Positions 46,134 to 57,441 are shown, counted from the first letter of the stretch. The stretch: DNA of 64,000 nucleotides from Primulina eburnea (GCF_022965805.1 NC_133105.1:25953208-26017207); one strand, 5' to 3'. Notes: generated by a model not told the origin, from the sequence alone. Numbers and translations are program-made.

Positions 46134-48859
46134 ATGGAAAATCAGATCCCTACTCATATATTGAACGCTATGGCTATCAACTTTGAATCAGTTTTATCCG
46201 TCAAAGAAGTCGATGTAAAAAATGTATTTCTGAAGCTTGAATTAGCTGGGCTGAGGATATTCTTAGGGCAATACTCGCAGGAGATTTACCCAAAAGAACT
46301 CCAGGACCTCTACTCAAATGGATATATCAACTCTGATGGAAGCATCATTTCTACTATTAATGATCAGTTGGTGACCATTTCTGAAGATTCTTTAGGAGAA
46401 ATTTTTTCATTATCTTCTGATGGACTGGTACACCTTGCTGATGTTAAAGCATCAGATATTGAAGAAATGCCAACTGCACTCTCTGCTGATGGACGAAAAA
46501 TCAAAGTTTCCGATCCTAAGAAGGAACTGAAGCATGAGGTTCAGCTGCTGGCTGATATCGTAGCAAAAAGACTATTGGCTAAGGCAGGATCGTATGCTGC
46601 CCTGACTTTGGAAAAGTTTCAAGCTATTGTGGTTATTATGGCTGGAAGAAAATTCAACTGGAAGCAACTTATTTTCAGTATCTTGAAGAATATGTTTTCC
46701 TCCACCAAGCAATCCAAAGGATTTGCAGTGCCGCTAAGCTATTTGATGAAATTCAAAGGGTTGGTGGCTGATGATTCGGAGCGATTATCTAAATTCAAAA
46801 TTTTCAATGGGAAGAATGTTCTGCCACCCAAGACTAAATTAGATATCTCTCCTGATCAGTTCGTGATTATCAAGAAGAAGATTGGGACGCAACAGGCTGC
46901 TCCCAAATTAGTTAAACAGGCCAAGACATTAGCTCAACTGAAGACAGGTTAAAAGAAAATTGATTATCAATGAATCCGATTCCGAGAAGACGCCCTCTCC
47001 AAAAGTTGCCAAGAAACCAAGAACACAAAGGACAAAATTATCAACCACAGTTGAATCTATTCCTACTGAAAGGCTGATATCTTCGGATGCCCAATAGCCT
47101 ATCAAAGCAGTTCCTCTGAAAATCATCCCACTAGAAATCTCAGCTGATGCAAACAAAGGAAACGGTTAGGATCAAAGCTCCTCTAATCCATATCAATCGT
47201 CCTGCTGTTCTAGAACCTGCCAGACCCAAAGGTATAAAGATTACAGAACTGGTGGATACTACTCGTACTGGATTGGAAATTCCACACATCCTCAGTACTG
47301 AAAAAGGCAAGGGCAAATTGATTGAAGAGCCCAGGCCATCCAATTCCATTCAAACTCATATTGACTTTGTTTGGGAACAGGTTAATAATTTTGCAGCATC
47401 AAAACTTCAATCCTATGATGCCTGGACCGCTTACAGAACTCAGATTTTTGCTAAGCAGCTGAAAAAGAAATCCCAGCTGAACAAGTTTATCAAACTAGAA
47501 GCAATTGTCCTCAAGGTGGTCAAAGCTGTCACAATTGTTCAGGCTTTGGAGAGGAAAACCTATTTTTTTGACCAAATTCGAGCTAAGAAGCTATCTCAAC
47601 TACTTGAGAAATTGAAGGCAAACTACATTCCCACCAATCCAACTGCTTATAATGATCGAGCTGTGATCACTCAGCTAGATACTGATCTTACTAGCTTGCA
47701 AGCTCAGATAAAAGTGTGGGAAATGAATCAGGAGTTAGTTCTTCCTGAGGAAGCCTCTGAAGAAGAATAAGAAGAAGAATAAGAAGAAGAAGAAAAAGAA
47801 GAAGAAGAAGAAGAACCCTCCTCTCAGCAGAAAGAGCCACCCTCAGAACAAACTATTGTTACAACTGAAGAAACAGTTCAGGATGTGCCACAATCATCTG
47901 CTGTGGAACATCAGCTATATTTTGAAGCCGAGTTGAATTTTGCCAACATTGATGAAATTATTCAAGAAGTGGTGACAGAATCTATTTCTGAAGAAGTTGA
48001 TCACTCAACTGATCAAATCACTCAAGAGGTTCCTATCTCAACAGAAGCACCAGTTCAGCCTGTTCTTTCTGAACTAAAGGAGCAAACAGTGGTGCATACT
48101 CAATCACCAAAACAACATATTGCTGAGAATATGGAGGCATTGGTATCTTCTGAAAAACTTCCAACTGATGAACCAGCACGAATATCAGAAGAATACCAAA
48201 TAGATGTATCAGTTCATGACCCTCTCACTGAAGATCTTATTCAGCAGGAAAGCCCAATCGCTGATCAACATCAATCCTCATCTCCTCCAGTCCAAGTAGC
48301 ACTTAGTGAAACAGATGTTCCAGCACAGACTGTTTCTGAAACGATACTATCTGATAGGACCATGGTGGTCTTTGATCAAGTATCACATGAACCAAGAACA
48401 TCCGATCAATCACATCCTCTTCAATCCACAGAAATGGATCTTGTTCTTGAAGAAATCCAGAATATTCAGAACAATATGCAGCAGATGATTACTGAAATCA
48501 AGAAAATTCAATCCACACAATTCTCCCATACTGTCAAATTGGATTCTTCAATTGAATTTAACTCAGCAAAACTGAAAGCTATTCAAGCAAACAAGGAGTC
48601 TCTTACCCGAACTGTGGATGAGATGAAGAATAACAAAGGGATAGCTCAAAGTCTCTTTACAACTCAGGATATAATCAATAAACGAGTTGAGCGATTAGAA
48701 ACTTCTGTTTCCAATAAAATGGAATTGCTGCAGACTTCTTTACAATCTGTTGTCTCAAGTATCTCCTCAGATGTCAAAATTCTTTCCACTGACGTTCGAA
48801 AATTATCTATGAAGATGGAGTCGTTTGACAAAAAAGGGAAGAGATCAAAGAGATTCTAG
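46134..48859 (+). pseudogene. Cop-2 post-pol (envelope-position) protein gene, broken
   Basis: ATG 46134 opens 272 aa (to 46952): FLKLELAGLRIFLGQY, ELQDLYSNGYINSDGSI, ISEDSLGEIFSLSSDGLVHL, LADIVAKRLLAKAGSYAALT, FNWKQLIFSILKNMF. A frameshift near 46945, a TAG at 47095-47097 and another frameshift near 47150 follow; then 47147-47770 and 47885-48859 lie in one frame, separated by stops within a GAA repeat. The C-terminus (48430-48850) is a long coiled coil with no membrane segment. From memory the N-terminal part resembles a protein family abundant in Gesneriaceae annotations. Its place matches the envelope-like ORF of SIRE copia elements; the function is unknown. Confidence 0.65.
47759..47813. 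repeat. (GAA)n microsatellite with TAA stops
   Basis: GAA codons (Glu) are interrupted by TAA at 47768-47770 and another TAA twelve bases on, in the frame of the post-pol ORF. Single G-to-T changes in a Glu run explain both stops. Confidence 0.8.
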
Positions 48860-49010
48860 AACAACAAAAGAAATTTTCTCGTTGAAGAAAAATCTCTACA
48901 GATTCTTGTAGTCCATTATTCAGTTGATCAATCTCTTATTTTATCTACAATGAGTCCAGATGTTCAGTTATAATTTACTTAGTTTTTTCAAACACCATAA
49001 AGGGAGAAAT

Positions 49011-49993
49011 TGTTGGAAATTAAATTCCGGCGTTTGACAAAATATGAACCAACTGAAAATACGAACCAACTGATCGAGTAAACTGAACTCAGCAACTGAT
49101 CGAGTAAACTGAACTCAGCAACTGAAACGCAATTCAGTTATTCTCCTCATCAACCGACAGATAATACATTCAGCCGTATGCTTTTAAGCTAAGCATCCTT
49201 CAACTAAACATGTCTCGGGAAAGAACATTCAACCGACAAAGAGACATAGAAGACTGCAACTGAATATGAAACGCCGCACTTCAATCAATACAGCTTAGAA
49301 CAACGCATTGCAGTTAAGACGCCGCATTACAATAAATGAAGCAAACAATTACCAAGGAATAATGAAGTGGCAATCAACGGATACAAAGATTCACATATAT
49401 CTCAAGTTACCGTTGGAAGGTAAGCTTATAAATATGACAAGCAGAACAGCTGAATAACAAGCAGATCACTCCATTCAAAGCTTGTTGTTACTCTGCCAAA
49501 ATCTTAGCTCACTCTTACTTGGTTTATTCGTAGCAGTTAAGGCTACAATTTGAGCTCACTAGCACTTTGAAATAATCATTAAATTCGATAGTGCTAAGAT
49601 CAGTTAAGCACTGAGAACATTTTGTAATACTAAGAGTTTCAGTTTTTGACAGTGATAAGTCCAAACTGAAGTGGGTCAGTACAAATCTTGTATTCGATCA
49701 AAGTCTTTTAGTGGAAATCCTATCCTTGAGATAGAAGGGGTGACGTAGGAGTAATTGAAATCTCCGACATCCAGAAACAATTCTTGCGTATTTTATTTCA
49801 GTTTTGTATTCTATCTTTCAGTCAGTTACTTTCCGCAACTACTTTAGTTTAACTGATTGTCATTGACCAACAAGATTCTGAGAATCAGTTTGTCACCAAA
49901 CTGAACTCAAAATTCGAAAAGATCAGTTTTAATTGTGAGTGTTTATTCAACCCCCCCTTCTAAACACTCTTGATACGTTAATCGATCCTATCA
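49011..49993 (+). repeat. Cop-2 3' LTR
   Basis: Pairs with the 5' LTR; two rather than three 26-bp units (49068-49093, 49094-49119) account for much of the length difference. Confidence 0.9.
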
Positions 49994-50911
49994 TACTTAA
50001 AAACATCGAGGGCTTCATTGGAATGCTCTGGACATGCTGCCCTGAGCAATGCAGCAAAGATTCAGAAGATCCCAATGAAGCCTACAACCAAAACTTGAGA
50101 AAACGAAAAGAACATGCAAAACGTTTCGCAGCTTGAGCGATGTCACGGTAAAAATCATATCTCCCTCCTTTCTTATCAGAAAAATACGAATTTACTGTCA
50201 AATCGAAGATAACACAATGTAATACAAATCAGTTGGAAACATTGCCAGAAAACCACATTATAATTCGCAGAATTCGAAATAACATAGGGTGACGGATTTT
50301 ATGACATAAAAATTTCACAACTTGTGCAGTCCCACGAAAATGATCATAACTCACTTGTTTTTTATCCAAAAATTACGAATATACTGTCAAATCGAAGGTA
50401 TAAAAAAGTCTTACGTCCTATATGTTGAAAGTTTTTCCAGAAAATCGATTGAAAAATTCCCAGTATTATCAAATACCGAAGACTCGATTTTTGAGATCCA
50501 AAATTTTGATCCAAAATTGTTTCAAACATTTTTGCTCAAACCTTTGTATAAAATATACATTTTTTCATAAAATATAAATCAAAATATTTACTATGACAAG
50601 ATCGATGCAAAAACGAAAGAATATACATGCCTTTGATCTTTAAAACTCACGATACGGCGAATAACGAAACGACGCGGTGCGGGAAGAGATCCGGGCGACT
50701 TGAGGCTTGATTTTTCTACTAAAACCAACGTGTGGTTTCTGAAATTTTTAAGGTGGAAGGTGGAGATGGGGCTGCTGAAGAAAGAGCCTAAGAACTCTCC
50801 AAATTCTCTCCAAACAAAAAAATGAAAGGGTGCAAGAGATGTGTGTGTCATAGGCCAAGTGTGTGTGTGTGTATAGTGCATGTGTGTGTGTGTTAATGGT
50901 GTGATACCCTT

Positions 50912-50955
50912 GTCCCACATCGAAAAAATTAAAGATTTAAAATGCCTTTATAAAA
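50912..50955 (+). promoter_or_regulatory. snRNA-type promoter in the TRIM-1 LTR (USE plus TATA)
   Basis: GTCCCACATCG (50912-50922) matches the plant snRNA upstream sequence element RTCCCACATCG, and TATAAAA lies at 50949-50955, 26 bp further on. The second LTR has the same pair at about 51319-51362. The spacing is nearer to the Pol III than the Pol II arrangement of plant snRNA genes. Confidence 0.5.
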
Positions 50956-51448
50956 GGCTACAATGGACTTCTATAGCAACTTGGGTTAATCATTTTCGTA
51001 AAGCGAGGAAGAATACGAAGTAGTTGCTATAGGGTCCCATTGTGTAGTCACACAGGCGCGGGCCTGGGCTCGGGACGTGAAATTATGGTATCAGAGCTAG
51101 GTCACTGGCATAGAACACTGAGAAATTAGTGCTATGCGGGGCAAAGTGCTACGTGCATGTGAGCCACCTTTTGAACCTGCGGGGCAAAGTGCTACATGAC
51201 GGGAGCCACCTCTTGAACTTGTAGGAGCCACCTCTAGATTCTCGGTGCTGGTGGATCAAGTGGTCAGGCCGCGACGGGGACGTCGCGTTCTGAAGGAATG
51301 GATGATTGTGATACCCTTGTCCCACATCGAAAAAATTAAAGATTTAAAATGCCTTTATAAAAGGCTACAATGGACTTCTATAGCAACTTGGGTTAATCAT
51401 TTTCGTAAAGCGAGGACGAATACGAAGTAGTTGCTATAGCGGCCCATT

Positions 51449-52534
51449 CACTATGTGAAAAATGACATTTTACTTCGCCAGACGTTACTTCGGCAAAAAT
51501 AAATTACGAAGTAATACGTTACCAATAACTTCAGTAATAACACAAGCGAAGTAAAATAATATATTTTACTTCGGATGTTTAAAAACACGGGCTTCACTGT
51601 ATTTTTTTTTAATATTTTACTTCGGCGTATCAATTTTGATGAAGTAAAAAATAATGAAAACAGTTGATACTGAAGTAAAAAGATGGACGAAAAGTTTAAT
51701 ATCGAATTTTAGCGACGGTTGAAGAAAACCCGTCGCTAAATTACAAATCGCCGACGGTTTCGTCGCTAACGTTAGCGACGGTTTAAGAACACCCGTCGCA
51801 TGTTTTAAACTAGCGACTGTTTTCTTAAAACCGTTGCTATATTTAGCGACAGTTTAAATTACACCGTCGCTAAACGTAGCGACGGATAAGAATAAACCGT
51901 CGCTGATTTTAATTTTGGCGACTGTTTCTATCAAACCGTCGCAATTTTCAAAAAATTTCCACCCGCCCACTTTTCCCTCCATTTTCTTCCACCACTATCT
52001 ATAAATACATGCAAATTCTCTCCAATTTCTTCAACTTCACTTCACAACAATTAAATTTTTTCTCACTTACACGATTTTATAACTTCACAACACTTAAAAT
52101 TTTTATTTCTTATACGATTTTACAACTTCACAATACTTAAAATTTTTATCTCTTACACGATTGTAACAATTTATAACACAGATTTATTAAATTATTAAAA
52201 AAAATTTATTTTACCTAACATATTAGCGACGGATTTCATGTTAAAAACCGTCGCTACGTAGCGACGGTTAATCTATGAATACCATCGCTAAATAGCGACG
52301 TAACATGAATTCCGTTGCTAAATTAAGCGACGACTATTTATAAACCGTCGCTATTTTTAATAAACCGTCAAATTCAAAAACCAGCAAAAAGACTTCAGTA
52401 ATTTCAATCATACAACTTCGGTTATTATACGAAGTAAAAGGTACATCTATTACTTCACGTCCATATACTTCGGCAATTAACTACCTTATTACTTCATATC
52501 ATATGCGAAGTAAAAAGTGATTTATCACATAGTG
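51449..52534. mobile_element. CACTA-type MITE CAC-2
   Basis: The ends are CACTATGTGAAAAATGAC and its near inverted copy, flanked by ATT at 51446-51448 and 52535-52537. The first TRIM-1 LTR shows the empty site (51039-51041). The outer parts repeat TTACTTCGG/CGAAGTAA; inner parts (51712-51945, 52224-52375) repeat GCGACGGT as in CAC-1. The centre has CTATAAATAC near 51999 and three copies of an ACGATTTTA-CAACTTCACAA unit. No ORF. Confidence 0.9.
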
Positions 52535-52573
52535 ATTGTGCAGTCACGCAGGTGCGGGCCCGGGCTCGGGGCG

Positions 52574-53437
52574 TGGTACGCCCCAGATTGACGACTGTCC
52601 TCACTGTATCAAGACGGGTCTTTCCAGCGTGCTTATGTCCTCACTCACATGCACCCTAGGAAACTTCCCAGGAGGTCACCCATCCCAAAATTGCCCCAAG
52701 TCAAGCACGCTTAACTTTAGAGTTCTTATGTGATGAGCTACTGAAAAGAAGATGCAACTTCGTGATATGAGTAGTACAAATCAAATCTTTTATGCCCTCT
52801 TCAACTGTACAGTCTATTACATTGAACAGTCTCGGAATCCCTCTCATTCCCGTGTGGGTCGGCTCATTCATGTTCCCTCCACCTAGAAGCCTGCCAGGAG
52901 CCGCTCATTGTCCGTGCAACTGATGGCACCGGCGATCACCTCCCGCCCTCTTCGGCCCCGGGCCTCACATGCCCACCAGCTTCCGCTTGGTTCGTCCCCG
53001 AACCACACCGTACTAAGAGAGGTCGGCTCTGATACCACTTGGTAAGCCCCAGATTTGACAACTGTCCTCACTGTATCAAGACGGGTCTTTCCAGCGTGCT
53101 TATGTCCTCACTCACACGCACAGTAGGAAACTTCCCAGGAGGTCACCCATCCCAAAATTGCCTCAAGTCAAGCACGCTTAACTTTAGAGTTCTTATGTGA
53201 TAAGCTACCGAAAAGAAGATGCACCTTCGTGATATGAGTAGTACAAATCAAATCTTTTAAGCCCTATTCAACTGTACAGTCCATTACATTGAACAGTCTC
53301 GGAATCCCTCTCATTCCCGTGTGGGTCGGCTCATTCATGTTCCCTCCACCTAGAAGCCTGCTAGGAGCCGCTCATTGTCCGTGCAACTGATGGCACCGGC
53401 GATCACCCCCCCGTCCTCTTCAGCCCCGGGCCTCACA
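52574..53437 (-). mobile_element. Cassandra TRIM with 5S rRNA-like LTRs
   Basis: 3' LTR 52574-52969 and 5' LTR 53040-53437 are near-identical. The 70-bp interior has, on the minus strand, primer site TGGTATCAGAGCC (53037-53025) and a purine-rich end before TGTGAGGCC. Each LTR holds a 5S rRNA-like block (52661-52732 and 53131-53202) with minus-strand AGTTAAGCGTGCTTGACTTG and GGATGGGTGACCTCCTGGG, the internal Pol III control region. This is the known Cassandra design. Confidence 0.92.
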
Positions 53438-53905
53438 AATGGTTTGTGGGTTAGTGGGTGTGAGGGTTTAATATCTAATTAACTTGTTAATTAAGAATAA
53501 TAACTCACTATTAATTTTACTAAAATCCCATAATTTAGAATAAAATTCTCAAGTGATAAACTTTGAAATTTTAAAATCTTAAAATCATCTAATACTTAAG
53601 TTAGGCTTTAAAAATATTAAAAACTTAATAAATCATTTAAATGTCATTTTCTTGGCTTTAAATAAAATACCGTATTTTAAAATTTCCTAAACCGTCTGAT
53701 CTCCTTTCCTCGATCCCGCATCGAATAATCGCCTACAACATGAAATCAGAAAAATATTTTAACATGCATCACATAAACATAAATAATTTAAAATAATGCA
53801 AATAAATAAATCATGCATTGCTAAAAATCATTTTAAACTTAAATAAATAATTTAACGATTTAAATAAATACATGTGTTTTACGTGTACTGATTTCGTGCT
53901 CTACA

Positions 53906-54343
53906 ATTCCTCCCCCACTTAAATAATTTTCGTCCTCGAAATTAAATCTTACCAAACAACTCCGAGTAACGATTCTTATATCTGCTTTGGTGTCCCAAGT
54001 GGCCTCCTCCACTGATTGATTCAGCCACCGGACTTTGACCAACTTGGTCACATTGTTCCGAAGTCTCCACTCATGTCTGTCTAGGATTTGGATAGGTCTT
54101 TCTTCATATGAAAGATCTGGAGCCAACTGCAACGTCTCAAAACTCAAGACATGCAAATGATTTGCTATATACTTCCTTAGTATAGAGAGGTGGAATACAT
54201 TGTGTACTCAGCTAGATTCGGCAGTAGAGCTACAGGATAAGCTAGTATCACAACTCTGTCAAGAATTTCGAACGGTCCAATAAATCTCGAACTGAACTTG
54301 CCGCTCTTCCCAAACCTCATAACATCCTTCATAGGTGTTATCT
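53906..54343 (-). pseudogene. Gyp-C integrase tail and chromodomain
   Basis: The minus strand reads an integrase tail, then LSYEERPIQILDRHEWRLRN and VKVRWLNQSVEEATWDTK, a chromodomain-like end, and RFNFEDENYL before the polypurine tract AAGTGGGGGAGGAAT (53920-53906). Frameshifts separate it from the upstream part. Confidence 0.75.
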
Positions 54344-55110
54344 TCACGAATACGTGATCTCATATGGCAAATTCGAGATCTCTCTCTCTCTCTTGTCAGT
54401 ATAACTCTTTTGACGACTCTGGGAGGTCTTCATCAAGTCTCGGATCTTGACCACCACGTCTGGAGTCTGCTGAACAATCTCTGGGCCAAGTTCTGCTCTC
54501 TCACCGACTTCATCCCAATTAATCGGCGATTTGCACTTCCTTCCATACAGTGCTTCGTATGGATCCATACCTATCGATGATTGAAAATTGTTGTTGTAGG
54601 TAAACTCCACTAGAGGTAGTTTTGATTCCCAATTCCATTGGAAATCTATCACAAAAGCTCGCAGCAATTCCTCCATACCTGAATTACCTGCTCAGACTGG
54701 CCATCTGTCTTGGGTGGAATGCCGTACTAAATAGCAACTTCGTCCCCATGGCTGCATGTAAACTCTTCCAAAAAGAACGATGTGAATCTCGGGTCCCTGT
54801 CAGACACAATAAAAACTGGGATACCGTGCAATAAAACTATCTCCCTGATATAGAGCTCTGCATACTGAGTCATGGAGAAAGTCGTCTTCACTGGTAATAA
54901 ATGTTCCGACTTAGTAAGTCAATCAACTATAACTCAAATGGCATTGGATCCCTTGATTGACCTTGGCAAACCAACAACAAAGTCCATGGTGATATTCTCC
55001 CATTTCCACCGGGCATAGGGAGCGGCTTAAGCATTCATGCTGGCCTCTGATGCTATGCTTTCACTTGTTAACAAGTGAGGCATTCAGACACAAATCGGCG
55101 GATGTCCTGC
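54344..55110 (-). pseudogene. Gyp-C integrase
   Basis: 54676-54344 reads EELLRAFVIDFQWNWESKLP, VEFTYNNNFQSSIGMDPYEA and CKSPINWDEVGERAELGPE. Upstream to 55110 pieces of the catalytic core and zinc domain can be seen in shifting frames. Stops and frameshifts throughout. Confidence 0.75.
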
Positions 55111-56097
55111 TTCATACCTGGCCACCAATAAAGTATCTGCAAATCCTTGTACATCTTGGTACCTCCTGAGTGGATGGAATACGGAGATGCATGTGCCTCT
55201 GTCAGAATATCCTCTCTGATTCAATCAACACTAGGCACCCACAATCTTCCTCTGTATTTCACAATACTGTCGGACACTGTGTAGAGTACACTACTCTTGG
55301 CCTCATCTTTCAATCTCCATTTCTGCAACTGCTCATCCGAAAGTTGACCACTACGGATTCGGTCTAACAAAGAAGACTGGACTGTTATATTAAACAGCTT
55401 AGGGGCTCTGCCCTTGGGATAAATTTCTAGAACAAAACTCTTAATCTCTGACTGAAGAGATCTCTGTACTGACAGCTGTGCTACGACTTTAACTTTCTTT
55501 TCAAAGCATCTGCCACAACATTAGCTTTCCATGGATGGTAGCTAATTTCACAATCGTAGTCTTTTACCAACTCTAACTACCGTCTTTGTCTCATGTTCAG
55601 TTCTTTCTACGTAAAAAAATACTTGAGACTCTTGTGATCAGTGAATATTTTTCATTTCTCTCCGTACAATTAATGTCTCCATATATTCAACGCAAAGACA
55701 ATGGCAGCTAACTCAACATCATGAGTCGGGTAGTTCTTCTCATGCACCTTCAACTGTCTGGAGGCATAAGCTATAACCCGACCATGCTGCATCAACATTG
55801 CGCCTAAACCGAGATTAGAAGCATCGGTGTATAGCACAAAATTGCCTTGCCCTGCTGGCATGGCTAACACTGGCGCTGTGATAAGAGCTTGCTTCAAATT
55901 ATCAAAGCTCTTCTAGCACTCTCCACTCCAAACGAACTTAGCATTCTTCTTAATCAATGAAGTAAGTGGCACTGCAATCGAGAAAAATCCCTGAATAAAT
56001 TTCTTGTAGTAGCTTGCTAAGCCTAGGAAACTGAGGATCTCTGACGCATTCTTCGGCTCAATCCATTCTTTAACTTGCTGCCACCTTAGCTGGATCC
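55111..56097 (-). pseudogene. Gyp-C RNase H region
   Basis: 56097-55913 has FLGLASYYKKFIQGFFSIA and 55897-55670 has [37 protein letters not shown] and [15 protein letters not shown], the RNase H core. 55660-55111 continues in broken frames to the integrase zinc domain. Confidence 0.75.
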
Positions 56098-56720
56098 ACC
56101 TCGATAGCACTGGTAAAAATTATATGACCCAAAAATGCTACTTTCTCCAACCAGAATTCACACTTACTGAATTTTGCGTACAACTTGCAACTCTGCAAGA
56201 TTGCAAAATTGTACCCAAATGTTGACTGTGCTCCTTATGGGTCTTCGAGTAGATAAGAATGTAGTCAATGAATACTACGAGGAACTGATCTAGGTAGGGC
56301 TGAAATACTCGATTCATCAAGTCCATAAATATTGCTGGAGCATTTGTCAGTCCAGACGGCATTACTAAGAACTCGTAGTGTCCATATCTGGTTCTGAAGT
56401 CTGTCTTATGAACATCTGCATCTTTCACCTTCAGTTGATGATACCCAGATCGCAGATCTATCTTAGAGAAAATTGTAACTCCCTGAAACTGATAGAATAA
56501 GTCCTCAACCCTTGGAAATGGGTATTTGTTCTTGATCGTTACCTTATCAGTTCTTGGTAATCAATACACAACCTCATGCTCCCGTCTTTCTTCTTTACGA
56601 AGAGTACTGGTGCACCCCATGGAGAGAAACTAGGGCGGATGAATTCCTTGTCTAAGAGCTCTAACTATCTCAGCTGGAGCTAAACGGTACGGTGCCTTAG
56701 AGATTGGCACAGTTCCTGGC
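56098..56720 (-). pseudogene. Gyp-C reverse transcriptase, catalytic Asp changed
   Basis: Readable parts include [19 protein letters not shown] and [19 protein letters not shown], then [11 protein letters not shown]. The FIDD box reads Phe-Ile-Asp-Tyr (codon TAC at 56263-56261), so one catalytic aspartate is lost. Upstream frames are shifted. Inactive. Confidence 0.82.
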
Positions 56721-56751
56721 ACAAGGTCGATAGCAAACTCCACCTCTCTCT

Positions 56752-57349
56752 CTAGTAGAAGGCCTGTGACGTCGTCAGGAAATCTCTGACAAGAGCTACG
56801 TTAGTTATTGACGGAGTGGGTGCACCAGGTGCTGAAATAACGCTGACCAAGAAAGCCTGACACCCCTTAAGAATAAGTCTCCTTGCTTGCATGTAAGAGA
56901 TCATGCGAGGAAAACTCCTCCCTCTATCTGGATCAAAGAGAAATTGCTCCATGCCTAACGGTCTTACTAACACTGACCTTTTCTGAAATTCAATCAGAAC
57001 TTTGTTCTTCGTCATCCAGTTCATTCCCAAGATAATATCAAATTCTGGCATCAGGCAATACAATCAGATCGGCATAAACTAGGTGGCCATGTAGTTAGAG
57101 ATCGATGACTCTGACCACGCTAGTAGCTGATAGCTCTTCCCCTAATGGGACTATCACTGAGTAGTTCACGTCGAGTCCGATGGACTTGACATCTAAATGA
57201 TTAGCAAACGTCTCTGAGATGAAAGAATGAGTGGTCCCGGAATCTAACAAGGCTTTCGTGGCTACTCTCTTTATAAAGAAATTTCCTAAGAGATGATAGC
57301 ACAACACACAAAACTTACATCCTAAGATACTAATCTTAACCTCAAGCAT
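56752..57349 (-). pseudogene. Gyp-C protease
   Basis: 57349-57095 carries KALLDSGTTHSFISETFANH, an Asp-Ser-Gly retropepsin site. 57063-56752 carries CLMPEFDIILGMNWMTKN. One frame change separates them. Confidence 0.8.
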
Positions 57350-57441
57350 AGTTGAAAGTCTCTACACATCGTCACCAAAAATACTAACTAGCACACTAAT
57401 AATCCCAAATCAAATTCGAAACATGCACGGCAAAATTAATA

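Larger units (their letters stand above)
41484..49993 (+). mobile_element. Ty1/copia element Cop-2 with post-pol and antisense ORFs
   Basis: LTRs 41484-42492 (1009 bp) and 49011-49993 (983 bp), both TGTTGG..CTATCA, flanked by TACTT at 41479-41483 and 49994-49998. Primer site TGGTATCAGAG at 42495-42505; purine tract AAAGGGAGAAAT at 48999-49010. The internal region holds a gag-RT-RNase H frame lacking protease, integrase and the first half of RT, two antisense ORFs, and a long post-pol ORF in the position where SIRE-type elements have an envelope-like gene. The copy is non-autonomous. Confidence 0.92.
50900..52575 (+). mobile_element. TRIM-1, small LTR retrotransposon without coding region
   Basis: LTR copies start at 50900 and 51307 (TGTGATACCCTTGTCCC) and align closely. 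Between them are a primer site TGGTATCAGAGCT (51086-51098) and about 210 bp of non-coding sequence with a repeated GGGGCAAAGTGCTAC. The second LTR is split by the CACTA MITE. At its end the second LTR runs into Cassandra at GGGGCGTGGTACG. Confidence 0.75.
50900..53437. mobile_element. Fused head-to-head TRIM pair (TRIM-1 and Cassandra) in one target duplication
   Basis: AATGG at 50895-50899 and 53438-53442 flanks the whole block. The uninterrupted sequence survives in the other Gyp-C LTR at 60429-60433 (GTTAATGGTTAGTGGG). The left end is the 5' LTR start of a + strand TRIM (TGTGATACCC), and the right end is the 5' LTR start of a - strand Cassandra (TGTGAGGCCC in sense). Their 3' LTR ends meet at about 52574. 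Confidence 0.82.
39001..53905 (-). repeat. Gyp-C 3' LTR in four pieces
   Basis: Pieces 39001-39746, 41432-41483, 49999-50899 and 53443-53905 align in order with 58722-60904. Each gap is bounded by a 5-bp duplication (CAAAT, TACTT, AATGG). Confidence 0.9.

Noticed and set aside
50840..50894. GT-rich tract as a regulatory or Z-DNA element
   Set aside because: Simple dinucleotide variation within the Gyp-C LTR, also present near 60365-60427; nothing beyond a microsatellite can be supported.
52661..52732. 5S rRNA gene on the minus strand
   Set aside because: Only the internal control portion resembles 5S; it is repeated at 53131-53202 and sits inside Cassandra LTRs with primer site and purine tract, so it is not an rRNA gene.
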